Shown here: in pieces, positions 1-9,047 of the stretch
Layout: every line of letters starts with the position of its first letter
Position numbering within the stretch: position 1 is the first letter of the stretch
Source of the DNA: an uncultured Lachnospiraceae bacterium
Lineage (GTDB): Bacteria; Bacillota; Clostridia; Lachnospirales; Lachnospiraceae
Length of the DNA: 64,000 nucleotides
Direction: 5' to 3'
Assembly: GCA_910578715.1 (NCBI GenBank)
Contig: CAJTRL010000003.1
Location: forward strand, 62,001 to 126,000
Position numbers and translations under genes: made by a program
The notes under the pieces: model-generated
Database searches by the model: none
Told to the model about the DNA's origin: nothing
Seen by the model: the letters and a program-made list of their open reading frames with translations, nothing else

Positions 1-1
1 G

Positions 2-142
2 GATGCGGCAAGAGAAAAAGTAGGCGAAGTTTCTTATCTGGAGCCGGTTACGAAGACTTATGACATTGACCTGAACGATGGTGTTGTATCTGCGGATGAC
101 TGGAGCGAAATGGATGACATTCTGATGGATTTTATGGAATAA
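2..142 (+). CDS. C-terminal end of an unidentified acidic protein (partial)
   Basis: An open frame enters from the left edge and ends at TAA 140-142, giving the last 46 residues. The tail is acidic and ends with several Asp, Met and Glu residues. No domain is recognisable in so short a piece. A clean hairpin terminator follows 15 bases later, so this is the end of a transcription unit and not part of the CotH cluster downstream. The frame is inferred from the absence of stops and the placement of the terminator. Function unknown. Confidence 0.6.
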   Translation, partial: DAAREKVGEVSYLEPVTKTYDIDLNDGVVSADDWSEMDDILMDFME

Positions 143-156
143 TCCGATAAAAAGGG

Positions 157-191
157 CACGATATCCGTATGTTGCGGATATCGTGTTTTTT
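157..191 (+). terminator. Rho-independent terminator
   Basis: An 11-bp perfect stem (157-167 with 175-185, arm CACGATATCCG) encloses a 7-base loop and is followed by six T residues (186-191). It ends the partial gene at the left edge. Confidence 0.9.
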
Positions 192-212
192 AGGCTCTCC
201 GCCTTATGAAAA

Positions 213-2655
213 ATGCGAATGAGGAAAATACAGGTGAAAAGAATAATTGCGACTGCTGTTTTTATGGCATCTGTGGTAACGGGAATCTGCCTGACAGGCT
301 GTTTGGAAAAAAATGTAACATATTCGGAAAGCGTAATCGACATGGAGCAGGCGGAGGATATCACTGCGTCGCGGGAAGAGGCGGTATGCCTGATAGACAG
401 CCTGAGCTTTGGAGAAGAAACGCTCTTTTATGATGAATCCGAAGCGACATTTTACTATTCTCTCACGGGGGGGGGTAGAAGACCATAATCCCTATGTCAT
501 AGTCAAAAGCGAAGAAAAAGATTTAAAAGTAGCCTTCATCGGGGGGGGTATTACCCCGGAAGGAATCAAAAATAATCAGACAATATCAATTCTGGCTTAT
601 ACCGGAGACGTCTACTGTACATATTATCTGAAATGTACGACTCTGCCGCTCATGAACATAGAGTGCCCGGAGGAAATTCCAGACGAATCCGTTCCCATGA
701 AAATAACTCTTTATGACAACAGAATAGACGCGGTGGGAAGACTCCTGTGCGCCGAAGGCGAGATTCATGTAAGGGGCGCCACGGCGAGCGCATATCCTAA
801 AAAAGGATTCCGGTTTTCCTTGAAAACGGAGTCGCCCGGGGATAATGTGCGTCCAAACCATCTCTCCCTTCTGGGAATGCGTCAGGATGACGACTGGCTG
901 TTATATGCGGCGTACAATGACCAGGAAAAGGTCAGAAACGTTTTTTCCTCCAATCTCTGGGAAGATACCTGTGCATCGGATAACGCGCTGGGAATCGACT
1001 TCGGAATGGAATACAGGTACCTGGAACTTTTTATAAACGGAAAGTACTGGGGATTATATGCGCTGGGATATCCGATTGATGAAAAACAGGTATGTATAGA
1101 CTCAGACAGCCAGGACGCCATTTTATATAAGCACGGTCTGGGAAGCGAACGCCTCCGGTTTACAAAGGACGGGGGAATCTTTGGCGAATCGCCGGATAAC
1201 TGGGAACAGACGGCCCTGCAGCATTATTATTATGAGATATACCGTAATGCGGATAATAATGACAGACTGCTGGATGGCATTGATTTGGATAATGCGATAG
1301 ATTTTTACCTCTTCCTCAATCTGGTACAGGGGGAGGATAATACGGGCCTGATTAAGAATTATTATATTCTGCTTCAGAAGGAAAACGGAGCCGCAAAGGG
1401 ACTTTATGCGCCCTGGGATTTGGACCTCACCTGGGGAAACCATTATATCGGCGTACTGTCGGAGAATTTTACTTATCCGTACGGAATCCGGGAAGATTTT
1501 AACTGCATCGTGGAAAGCGGGATTCTGTATCAGCTGATGATAAACGGCGATGCGGCCGTATGGGAAAGGGTATTTGGGAAATATCATGCTTTCAGGGAAA
1601 ACGAATGGTCTGACGAAGCCATCAATGCGCTGATAGACAAATACGAAGCGGATATTTTTGAATCCGGCGCCTATCTACGGGATATGGAGCGGTGGCCGGA
1701 AGGGACTTACGGAAATGCTTCGGACGGATTAAGCGTTTTCCGCGCCTATGTTATGAATCGTTTACGGGAAGCGGATTTATATTATGAGCGGCTGGAAAAA
1801 GCATATGAGGAAACTTCAAATGTCTTTATCAGACGCAGCGCGCAGTATAAGAATCTTTGGGAAAGCCGTTTTATTATAGAAATCAATGAGCACAGCCTGC
1901 TGTCGCAATCCGAATACGCTGAATTTCTGGAATATCTTGGGGTGGAGGTTTCTTCCGTTACGGAAGAGGTGCGTTTTATACTGGTGAATCCCGGAGAGAA
2001 AAAAGTGGAATACCTGTCATCGCTTGAAGAAGGGGAAGACGCGAGGGAGACCTGTATCGGCAGACTGTCTTTTTCAAAGCTGCGGGAAGGCGTATACGAT
2101 GTAAAAGTTGACGGTGTCGAGCGCTTCAAAACGTCCATCTTTTCTAGGCCTGAAATCAGAATGGCAGTCATAGAGGACATTGTGACTTTCGATTTTAACT
2201 TCACAAACGGGTATGACCTGTGGGAGCAGAACGGCAGCTTTGATGAGTTCGCTTTTTATATCAATGCGCTTTCCGGTACAGACTATCGGGCCGTCGTGGA
2301 AATCAACCGCCCGGATATCTGGAAGGATGACAGATACCGTGTATTGTTCGGAAAACTTGGAATCATCGGAAAAGATATCCGGGAAAACACGGACTTTATC
2401 GTGTGGTGCGGCCCGGAAAAGGCGGCTTTTGTGCTGGAGGATTTTCATATTCCCGGCAGCAGCTGTGAAACTCCGCTCGGTTCTTTGGGCGTATATGAGA
2501 ACGAGTACGGCGAATACGGCGTTTATCTGGACGGCATGGAATGCTTTGTCAGCTCGCCGGAGCAAAACCGGAATGTGGATATCCGTGTCGTTTTGCTGGA
2601 CCCGGATTCCTACGAAAGAGTGGACACGATAACTTTTTCAGATGAACTGCGGTAA
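213..2655 (+). CDS. CotH kinase-family lipoprotein, frame shifted in a G9 tract
   Basis: CotH-like proteins are atypical secreted protein kinases first known from spore coats. The N-terminal part (213-488) is a lipoprotein signal peptide with lipobox LTGC. The rest of the protein reads from about 470 to 2655 in another frame. The two frames meet in nine G residues at 467-475; eight G would give one continuous protein of about 806-813 residues. The downstream part has CotH landmarks: FINGKYWGLY, a long helical stretch, and PWDLDLTWG, which carries the metal-binding Asp pair. GTG at 234 has a well-spaced GAGGAA and may be the true start; ATG 213 lacks a good ribosome site. The gene leads a CotH-VTC-DUF4956 cluster. 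The break may be a phase-variable OFF state, a mutation or a homopolymer sequencing error; the sequence alone cannot decide. Confidence 0.85.
467..475 (+). repeat. G9 homopolymer at the CotH frameshift
   Basis: Nine consecutive G residues sit exactly where the signal-peptide frame and the CotH frame meet. Loss of one G restores the full protein. A second tract of eight G lies 66 bases downstream. Confidence 0.9.
541..548 (+). repeat. G8 homopolymer inside the CotH gene
   Basis: Eight consecutive G residues encode the in-frame Gly-Gly-Gly of FIGGGIT. Like the G9 tract upstream, it is a potential slippage site early in the mature protein. Confidence 0.85.
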
Positions 2656-2675
2656 ACGGGAGAGGAGGGAGCGTT

Positions 2676-3374
2676 ATCAAAAAATACAGAAACGAATGGA
2701 AGTACTGCTGCGGCGCGGAGGATGCGGGCATCATCTCAAGACGCCTGTCCGCCGTTCTTGAGAGAGATATTCACAGCGGCCGGGACGGGAAATATGAAGT
2801 GCACACGCTTTATTTTGACGACTATAAAAATGCCTGTGCAAAAGAAAACGATGCGGGCATATCGGAGCGGTTCAAATACCGAATCCGTTATTACGGGCGC
2901 CAGTCCGGGTATTTGAAACTGGAACGCAAGGAAAAAAGAAACGGTTACTGTCATAAGGAGAGCTGCCGGATTTCCCCGGAGGAATATCGGATGATACTGG
3001 AAGGGAGAGCGAATGAGCTAATCTGGCGGACAGAGGAACCCTTATTAAAACAGTTTTGCGTAAACAGCATGACAAGGCGGTTTGAGCCAAAGGCGGTCAT
3101 CGACTATCAGCGGACGGCTTATGTGGAAGAAATTTCCAATATACGGATTACGCTGGATGGAAATATTGCTGTTTCCGACGACTTTTCCCATTTTCTCGAC
3201 GGAAATTATATGAGATATCCGGTTCAGGAGAAAGGACATTATGTTTTGGAAGTGAAGTTTGACTATATGTTACCGGGCTATATAAGGCATATGGTTACGA
3301 ACCGGAACCTGGTCCAGTCATCTTATTCCAAATACTGCGTCGGAAGAAAAAGGCTGCAGAGTATGGAGAAATAA
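2676..3374 (+). CDS. VTC-domain polyphosphate polymerase-like protein with a non-ATG start
   Basis: The protein matches the VTC domain that forms polyphosphate from ATP in eukaryotic Vtc4 and in bacterial relatives. Basic strands expected to line the tunnel are visible: RFKYRIRYYG, KLERKEKR, and KAVIDYQRTAY, followed by the acidic metal strand LEVKFD. Homology-like sequence begins at KKYRNEWKYCC, upstream of the first ATG (2799). In that frame there is no ATG, GTG, TTG or CTG between the stop at 2643 and this point. AGGAGG at 2663-2668 sits 7 bases before ATC 2676, so ATC is the most likely start, giving 232 residues. Otherwise the gene begins at 2799 and lacks the first conserved strand. It follows CotH by 20 bases and precedes DUF4956, so all three are probably one operon. 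Confidence 0.8.
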   Translation: MKKYRNEWKYCCGAEDAGIISRRLSAVLERDIHSGRDGKYEVHTLYFDDYKNACAKENDAGISERFKYRIRYYGRQSGYLKLERKEKRNGYCHKESCRISPEEYRMILEGRANELIWRTEEPLLKQFCVNSMTRRFEPKAVIDYQRTAYVEEISNIRITLDGNIAVSDDFSHFLDGNYMRYPVQEKGHYVLEVKFDYMLPGYIRHMVTNRNLVQSSYSKYCVGRKRLQSMEK

Positions 3375-3440
3375 AGGTTCAAATAACATTTTCAACAATT
3401 GAATTTAAGTGTCTGCCAAAGCAGACAGATAGGAGCAGAT

Positions 3441-4103
3441 ATGAAAAATGCCATTGAAAATATTGTAAATTCTTATAGTAATGCCATGTTAAATTCATCC
3501 GTTATTCTTGCAGTACTGTTTGCGGTGCTGCTGCTTGCCGTCTATGAATTTCTGGTTTACCGGCTGGTTTCGCACCGGGCGTTTTATAACCGTTCGTTTA
3601 ATATCTGTGTCGCGGTTCTGCCGTTTTTTATTTCAACGATTATTTTATGCTTACAGTCCAATATCGTCATCACCTTAGGAACCATAGGCGCGCTTGCCAT
3701 CCTCCGTTTCAGAACGGCGGTTAAAGACCCGGTGGACATGCTGTACCTGCTGTGGTCGGTACATATCGGAATCACCTGTGGATGCCAGCTATATGAAGTG
3801 GCGGCGCTGACATCCCTTGTCGTGACGATTGTGCTGATAGCGCTGGAATATATCTCTTTCGGGAAGAAACCTTTTGTGATGGTGCTAAACTGCGCCCCGG
3901 AAGACGAAAAACAAATTCTTCAAAAGATAGGGGAACAGGCGAAAAGGTTCCGTGTAAAGAGCCGGAATTTTACGGACCGGGGACTCGATATGGTGCTGGA
4001 GATGTCTGTCCGGCACCCCGAAAAACTCTCGGAAGCGGTCAGGGAGGAAAAATCCGTAAGGAAATTCTCCGTCATAGAATATGACAGTGACGATATTTTG
4101 TAG
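3441..4103 (+). CDS. DUF4956 membrane protein
   Basis: The protein is 220 residues. The N-terminal half has about four hydrophobic segments, including one around LNSSVILAVLFAVLLLAVYEF, and the signature GTIGALAILRFRTAVKDP. A soluble C-terminal domain of about 85 residues follows. DUF4956 proteins are regularly encoded next to VTC-domain genes in Firmicutes, and a role in moving or sensing the polyphosphate product has been suggested but not shown. ATG 3441 has AGGAG five bases upstream and is preferred to the in-frame start at 3399, which has no ribosome site. This is the last gene of the CotH-VTC-DUF4956 unit; a hairpin follows at 4110. Confidence 0.85.
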   Translation: MKNAIENIVNSYSNAMLNSSVILAVLFAVLLLAVYEFLVYRLVSHRAFYNRSFNICVAVLPFFISTIILCLQSNIVITLGTIGALAILRFRTAVKDPVDMLYLLWSVHIGITCGCQLYEVAALTSLVVTIVLIALEYISFGKKPFVMVLNCAPEDEKQILQKIGEQAKRFRVKSRNFTDRGLDMVLEMSVRHPEKLSEAVREEKSVRKFSVIEYDSDDIL

Positions 4104-4109
4104 TCTGCG

Positions 4110-4145
4110 GCTGTCCGGAACCGGACAGCTTTACAATGTTTTTCT
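4110..4145 (+). terminator. Probable weak terminator after the DUF4956 gene
   Basis: An 8-bp perfect stem (GCTGTCCG 4110-4117 with 4122-4129) carries a 4-base loop and is followed by a T-rich but interrupted stretch up to TTTTT around 4139-4143. The T run is imperfect, so termination may be partial. Confidence 0.55.
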
Positions 4146-4174
4146 ACTTTTCTGGCTAAAGATGTTAAATAACA

Positions 4175-4203
4175 TTGCATCAGAGGACTTTTTCCTATAT
4201 AAT
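4175..4203 (+). promoter_or_regulatory. Housekeeping promoter of the aconitase-family gene
   Basis: TTGCAT (4175-4180), a 17-base spacer and a perfect TATAAT (4198-4203) precede the hydratase gene by about 50 bases. This is one of the best sigma-A type promoters in the window. Confidence 0.8.
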
Positions 4204-4251
4204 AAAGAATAATTAAGATGGAGTAAGTATGAGAGGAGCTTGAGTATCGTT

Positions 4252-6549
4252 ATGGTGAAGTTATGGGAAGGCGGCGCTTATCTGCTGGAAGGCAGTGAGC
4301 TTATCGCGGAACAGGCGGATGCGGCGGCGCAGATTAAAAGTAAGACCGGAAAAGATATTTCCAGACAGGAAGCGGCGCAGAATACGATTGCTTACCGCAT
4401 TCTGAAGGAACATAATACTTCCGGCAATATGGAAAAATTAAAGATTAAATTCGATAAACTGACTTCCCATGATATTACTTTTGTAGGAATCATTCAGACG
4501 GCAAGGGCTTCGGGGCTTACGAAATTTCCGATTCCCTATGTGCTTACGAACTGTCATAACTCGTTGTGTGCGGTTGGCGGCACAATCAATGAGGACGACC
4601 ATATGTTTGGACTTACCTGTGCCAAAAGGTACGGCGGCGTATATGTGCCCCCGCATCAGGCGGTCATCCACCAGTACGCACGGGAGATGCTGGCTGGCGG
4701 CGGAAAAATGATTCTCGGCTCGGATTCTCATACGCGGTATGGAGCGCTCGGCACGATGGCGGTCGGAGAGGGCGGGCCGGAGCTTGTGAAACAGCTTTTG
4801 TCCCAGACCTATGATATTAATATGCCGGAGGTGGTAGGCGTTTATCTGAAAGGCGAACCCATGAAAGGGGTGGGGCCTCAGGATGTGGCGCTGGCGATTA
4901 TCGGCGCGGTGTTTAACAACGGCTATGTGAAAAATAAAGTTATGGAGTTTATCGGCCCCGGCGTTGGCAGTCTGAGCGCCGATTTCCGCATCGGAATCGA
5001 CGTCATGACGACGGAGACCACCTGCCTTTCTTCTATCTGGGCGACCGATGATAAAATCCGGGAATTTTATGAGATACATGGAAGAGGCGGAGACTACGAA
5101 GAACTGGCTCCGGGCGAAGCTGCTTATTACGACGGCATGATAGAGGTTGATTTATCGGCGGTGAAGCCGATGATTGCGATGCCGTTCCATCCGAGCAATA
5201 CTTATACGATTGAGGAGCTGAACGCGAACCTGAAGGATATTCTTCATGAGTGTGAAGAAAAGGCGAAGGTAAGCCTTGACGGGGCGGTGCCTTATTCGTT
5301 ACAGGATAAAATTGTAAACGGAAAGTTTATGGTGGACCAGGGAATTATTGCGGGCTGTGCAGGAGGCGGATTTGAGAATATCTGTGCGGCGGCCGATATC
5401 CTGAAGGGTTCTTATATCGGTTCGGACGGATTTACCCTGAGCGTTTATCCGGCATCCATGCCGGTTTATATGGAGTTAATTAAGAATGGCTGTGCGGCGG
5501 CGATTCTGGAGACCGGCGCGGTGATAAAGACGGCGTTCTGCGGCCCTTGCTTTGGCGCGGGCGATACGCCGGCCAACAACGCGTTCAGTATTCGTCATTC
5601 GACGAGGAACTTCCCGAACCGGGAAGGCTCCAAACTGCAGAACGGCCAGATTTCTTCCGTTGCGCTGATGGATGCGCGCTCGATTGCGGCGACGGCGGCC
5701 AATAAAGGGGTATTGACGCCGGCGACGGAATTTGACGGAGAAATCGGAAAATATCAATATCATTTCGATGCGAATATCTATGCAAACCGTGTTTTTGATT
5801 CCCATGGCGTTGCAGACGAAAGCGTGGAAATTCAGTTCGGGCCGAATATCAAAGACTGGCCGGCGATGGGGGCTCTGCCGGACAATCTGGTGCTTCGCGT
5901 CGTTTCAGAGATTCACGACCCGGTTACGACGACGGATGAACTGATTCCTTCCGGAGAAACGTCTTCCTATCGTTCCAATCCGTTAGGACTGGCGGAGTTT
6001 GCGTTATCCAGAAAGGACCCGGAATATGTGGGCCGCGCGAAGGATATCCAGAAGGCGGAGAAGGCGAGAATGGCGGGAGAACATCCCTGTCAGGCGCATC
6101 CCGATGTGAAGCCTGTGATGAATGTCATCCAAAAGACCTTTGCGGACGCTTCTCATGAGAATACGGGATTCGGCTCGACAATTTTTGCGGTAAAACCGGG
6201 AGACGGTTCCGCGAGAGAACAGGCCGCGAGCTGCCAGAAGGTGCTGGGAGGATGGGCGAATATCGCCAATGAATATGCGACCAAGAGATACCGCTCCAAC
6301 CTGATTAACTGGGGAATGCTTCCATTTGTCATCGAAGAGGGGGAACTTCCTTTCCGAAACCTGGATTATCTTTTTATTCCGGACATCAGAAAGGCGGTAG
6401 AAGAAAAGTGGGAGACCATTACCGCATATACGGTATCTGTGGAGAAAGATGCCCTTCGTGCGTTCAAATTAAAATTAGGGGAACTGACGGACGAAGAACG
6501 TCAAATCATTTTGAAAGGATGTCTGATTAATTATAACAGAGTCGGTTGA
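4252..6549 (+). CDS. Aconitase-family hydratase
   Basis: The protein is about 765 residues and belongs to the aconitase / isopropylmalate isomerase superfamily of [4Fe-4S] dehydratases. Cluster-type cysteines are visible in CAGGGFEN and [12 protein letters not shown]. Other family segments include [34 protein letters not shown] and [13 protein letters not shown]. It resembles the YbhJ-type hydratases more than canonical AcnA, so the substrate is uncertain. No citrate synthase or isocitrate dehydrogenase gene is nearby. A TTG at 4240 lies only 1 base from AGGAG and is implausible. ATG 4252 is 13 bases from it; ATC 4246 would be ideally spaced. I chose ATG. The gene has its own promoter and appears monocistronic. 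Confidence 0.88.
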   Translation: MVKLWEGGAYLLEGSELIAEQADAAAQIKSKTGKDISRQEAAQNTIAYRILKEHNTSGNMEKLKIKFDKLTSHDITFVGIIQTARASGLTKFPIPYVLTNCHNSLCAVGGTINEDDHMFGLTCAKRYGGVYVPPHQAVIHQYAREMLAGGGKMILGSDSHTRYGALGTMAVGEGGPELVKQLLSQTYDINMPEVVGVYLKGEPMKGVGPQDVALAIIGAVFNNGYVKNKVMEFIGPGVGSLSADFRIGIDVMTTETTCLSSIWATDDKIREFYEIHGRGGDYEELAPGEAAYYDGMIEVDLSAVKPMIAMPFHPSNTYTIEELNANLKDILHECEEKAKVSLDGAVPYSLQDKIVNGKFMVDQGIIAGCAGGGFENICAAADILKGSYIGSDGFTLSVYPASMPVYMELIKNGCAAAILETGAVIKTAFCGPCFGAGDTPANNAFSIRHSTRNFPNREGSKLQNGQISSVALMDARSIAATAANKGVLTPATEFDGEIGKYQYHFDANIYANRVFDSHGVADESVEIQFGPNIKDWPAMGALPDNLVLRVVSEIHDPVTTTDELIPSGETSSYRSNPLGLAEFALSRKDPEYVGRAKDIQKAEKARMAGEHPCQAHPDVKPVMNVIQKTFADASHENTGFGSTIFAVKPGDGSAREQAASCQKVLGGWANIANEYATKRYRSNLINWGMLPFVIEEGELPFRNLDYLFIPDIRKAVEEKWETITAYTVSVEKDALRAFKLKLGELTDEERQIILKGCLINYNRVG

Positions 6550-6575
6550 TGTAACGGATTCAGGACTGGTATAAT
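6546..6575 (+). promoter_or_regulatory. Extended -10 promoter before the LamG-like gene
   Basis: TGGTATAAT (6567-6575) is a TGn-extended perfect -10. TTGATG (6546-6551) lies 18 bases upstream as a possible -35 and overlaps the hydratase stop. Transcription would begin near 6582, after the GTG at 6579, which argues for a start at ATG 6591 or 6597 of the next gene. Confidence 0.6.
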
Positions 6576-6578
6576 ATT

Positions 6579-7586
6579 GTGAAAAATCTTATGGGTATGT
6601 TGGCGGGAAGTACAAAGAGAATAGTTGCGCTCAAAGCGGCGGCGGTCTTGTGTTTTTTGACAGCATTAGTCGGTACGGTTGTTCTTGTGGAAGGCATGGA
6701 GCGTCCGGCTGAGGATGCGGAAGTCATGGCGGCAAGAAGGGCCAAAGAAATGGAACTGGACGCTTCGGCGCTTGCGGTTCAGGAAGAGATTTCGAGACCC
6801 CATGAAGCGGAAATCCACAAGGAAATTGTGAATGACACGATTCTGGGGGATGTTCCGGCGGCGGATTATTCTTATTCCTTTGACAGAGAAATGCAGGGGG
6901 CAAGAGTTGTTGAACGACCGATGGAAAACGGCGAATATGTCCGGGGAACCTATCCCGTGGAAGCGGAAGATAAGAAGGCCCTTTATACAAAGGGAATAGA
7001 GGGAGAGGCCGTTTATCTGGACGGAAGCTACGGAATTGAATTATGCGATGTGGAGCCTCTGGCGGATTCGTATACGATTTCTTTCTGGATGAAGGTGGAA
7101 GAGCTTTATGACTGGTCGCCTTTCCTTATCATCGGTTCTAATCTGCTGGACCCGGATGTATCGCAGAACTATATTTGTTTTAATAAAAAGACGAACGAGG
7201 ACGGCCAGGAGGTCGTGCCGATTTTCAATACCATCAACGCGTACTGCGGGAATTCCTGTGAGGTACGGCCGTCCCTGGAAGAAAAGAATTGTATCAATCT
7301 GTATGAATGGAACTATATTACGATTCGTGTGGACGGGACAAAGGTATCGGAAGAGGATACGAGTAAAGTAACCGCATATCTGTATATCAATAGCGAAATG
7401 ATTGGAAGCAGCGAAGTTTCCAAGATGAGCTTTGAAGCTACCAATATGCACGCGTATCTCGGAATCAACTGCCATGACCAGTTGTTTAAGGCGTGCTATG
7501 ATGAGGTCCGTATCTGGAACATGCTGCTTAGCGAAAGCCAGATTAACGATATGTACATAGCATATATTCAGAACAGGGATAATTAA
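6579..7586 (+). CDS. Membrane-anchored LamG-like (concanavalin A fold) protein
   Basis: The protein has up to 335 residues. An N-terminal hydrophobic segment (around residues 17-38) acts as an uncleaved anchor or signal peptide and is followed by an acidic, Ala/Glu-rich linker. Residues from about 125 to the end match the LamG / pentraxin-like jelly roll: a DGSYGIEL strand, YTISFWMKVEELYDWSPFL, NYITIRVDG, and the terminal YDEVRIWNMLLSESQINDMY, which is typical of this fold. The expected role is extracellular carbohydrate or protein binding, with no catalytic residues implied. The GTG at 6579 lacks a ribosome site and sits too close to the promoter -10; ATG 6591 or 6597 is equally possible. 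The specific ligand is unknown. Confidence 0.75.
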   Translation: MKNLMGMLAGSTKRIVALKAAAVLCFLTALVGTVVLVEGMERPAEDAEVMAARRAKEMELDASALAVQEEISRPHEAEIHKEIVNDTILGDVPAADYSYSFDREMQGARVVERPMENGEYVRGTYPVEAEDKKALYTKGIEGEAVYLDGSYGIELCDVEPLADSYTISFWMKVEELYDWSPFLIIGSNLLDPDVSQNYICFNKKTNEDGQEVVPIFNTINAYCGNSCEVRPSLEEKNCINLYEWNYITIRVDGTKVSEEDTSKVTAYLYINSEMIGSSEVSKMSFEATNMHAYLGINCHDQLFKACYDEVRIWNMLLSESQINDMYIAYIQNRDN

Positions 7587-7661
7587 TACGGATAAAAACT
7601 GAATAAAATTGCGCTGTGGATTAATGAAAAAATGAGAATGTCCGATATATAAAGTACAGAG

Positions 7662-7693
7662 AATGGCAGTTTTTGGCCAGACTGTCATTTTTT
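7662..7693 (+). terminator. Terminator downstream of the LamG-like gene
   Basis: Arms AATGGCAG (7662-7669) and CTGTCATT (7682-7689) pair with one G-U. The loop is 12 bases and the T-run reaches 7693. This starts a gene-free stretch (7587-7914) that otherwise holds only the two hairpins described next and no plausible gene. Confidence 0.65.
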
Positions 7694-7775
7694 GCAACTA
7701 AACGATGTTCAGCCACGGATGGTGTTTTTATGGAAAATGAGTTTCCCTGAAGATATCATCCTTTTTTTATGCACA

Positions 7776-7854
7776 GGCCCGCACAGAGGAATATGCCACT
7801 AAAGCGGCGTGCGGGCCGCGCGGCGAGTAGGGGAAGAAGGCTCTTCCCTACTCG
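7776..7854. repeat. Two adjacent intergenic hairpins
   Basis: The first inverted repeat pairs GGCCCGCAC (7776-7784) with GTGCGGGCC (7809-7817). The second pairs CGAGTAGGGGAAG (7824-7836) with CTTCCCTACTCG (7843-7854), with one bulged G. Neither has a T-run, so they are not classical terminators. They may protect an mRNA end or control the EF-hand gene 60 bases downstream. Confidence 0.6.
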
Positions 7855-7914
7855 ATTGTTACATTATTCTGCAACTGCATGGCATGGGCTGAAACAAAAA
7901 AGAAGGAGGTATCA

Positions 7915-8988
7915 TTGCGAATTAATTCCAGCACGATAGGAATGGAATCCGCCAGAAGTTATTCTTCTGTAACACGAAGAGCTGCCTGGACACACACCTG
8001 GACTTATGCAGGCAGCGGCAGAAAGCTGAAAAACGGAATAGGAAACGGACTTCCAGAGAGCTTTCTTGGAATGGGAAAAGAAGACAAAGACGCGAAAGAG
8101 AGTAGTAATGCGCAGACTACGCTGGAAGACGTCTCTCTTCATTTCCGCAATCTGTCCAATACGGACAGGGTAACGGCAAGCAGCGAGGAAAAAGATGCAA
8201 GAGAAAATATCAGACAGCATTGTATGAGATTTTTGATGTACTTGCTGTTTGGAGATGAGCACAAGCCTGAACTGGATGAAATCTGGGGAGGCACCGGAGG
8301 CTCGTCATTTGCCGAGTACCGGACTTACGGTTATACGAGTCAGTATTATCACAGCGAATCGGAAACGACGTCTTTTTCCACGAAAGGCATCGTCAAAACG
8401 GCCGACGGCAGAGAAATCAGTTTCGGGCTGAATCTGGAGATGAGCAGAAGGTTTACGGAGTATTATGAAGAACGCCATGATATCGGCGTATTAAAATGTA
8501 CGGACCCGTTAGTTATCAATCTGAACGGAAACATTGCCGGGCTCTCCGACCAGACATTTTTCTTTGATTTGGACGGCGACGGGGAGAAAGAAGAAATTTC
8601 CTCTTTAAATGCGGGAAGCGGCTATCTGGCGCTTGACTTAAACGAGGATGGCATTATCAACGATGGCAGCGAACTGTTCGGAACAAAGACAGGAAACGGA
8701 TTTGCGGATTTGGCGAAGTATGACCAGGACGGCAACGGCTGGATTGACGAAGACGATGAAGTATGGAGTAAACTGCTGATTTGGGCGAAGGATGAGAACG
8801 GAAAGGATAAACTGTATCATCTTTCGGAAGCAGGAGTCGGCGCCATTTGTTTACAGAATGCCCAGACGGAATTCTCCCTTAATTCCGCCAGGGATAATCA
8901 TACGAACGGCGTGCTCAGGAATACGGGCATTTTCCTGTATGAGAATGGAAACGTCGGTACCGTCCAGCATCTTGACCTGGCGAGGTAA
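7915..8988 (+). CDS. EF-hand-like calcium-binding protein
   Basis: The protein is 357 residues with no signal peptide. The N-terminal half is Ser/Thr-rich and unrecognised. The C-terminal half holds three Asp-rich loops resembling EF-hand or dockerin-type calcium sites: DLDGDGEKEEI, DLNEDGIINDGSELFG and DQDGNGWIDEDDEVW. The ALDLNEDG...GSELFG arrangement is common in large repeat or secreted calcium-binding proteins of Firmicutes and Proteobacteria. TTG 7915 is chosen because AAGGAGGT ends four bases before it. The ATG at 7879 would place that ribosome site inside the gene. Role unknown; calcium-dependent folding or signalling is inferred from the loops only. Confidence 0.7.
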   Translation: MRINSSTIGMESARSYSSVTRRAAWTHTWTYAGSGRKLKNGIGNGLPESFLGMGKEDKDAKESSNAQTTLEDVSLHFRNLSNTDRVTASSEEKDARENIRQHCMRFLMYLLFGDEHKPELDEIWGGTGGSSFAEYRTYGYTSQYYHSESETTSFSTKGIVKTADGREISFGLNLEMSRRFTEYYEERHDIGVLKCTDPLVINLNGNIAGLSDQTFFFDLDGDGEKEEISSLNAGSGYLALDLNEDGIINDGSELFGTKTGNGFADLAKYDQDGNGWIDEDDEVWSKLLIWAKDENGKDKLYHLSEAGVGAICLQNAQTEFSLNSARDNHTNGVLRNTGIFLYENGNVGTVQHLDLAR

Positions 8989-9001
8989 AAATTTTCGTGT
9001 A

Positions 9002-9046
9002 GTATGAACTGGGACACTCTTACATACAATGAAGAAGAGGTGTCCC
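9002..9046 (+). promoter_or_regulatory. Sigma-E-type promoter of spoIID inside an inverted repeat
   Basis: CATACAAT (9023-9030) matches the mother-cell sigma-E -10 exactly. A weak -35 candidate, GTATGAA (9002-9008), lies 14 bases upstream. The arms GGGACAC (9011-9017) and GTGTCCC (9040-9046) flank the -10. The start codon follows at 9048, so the leader would be only about 11 bases. Confidence 0.7.
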
Positions 9047-9047
9047 G

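Noticed and set aside
2799..3374. VTC gene starting at ATG 2799
   Set aside because: It would remove the conserved N-terminal KYRNEWKY strand and has no ribosome site, whereas AGGAGG lies further upstream at 2663.
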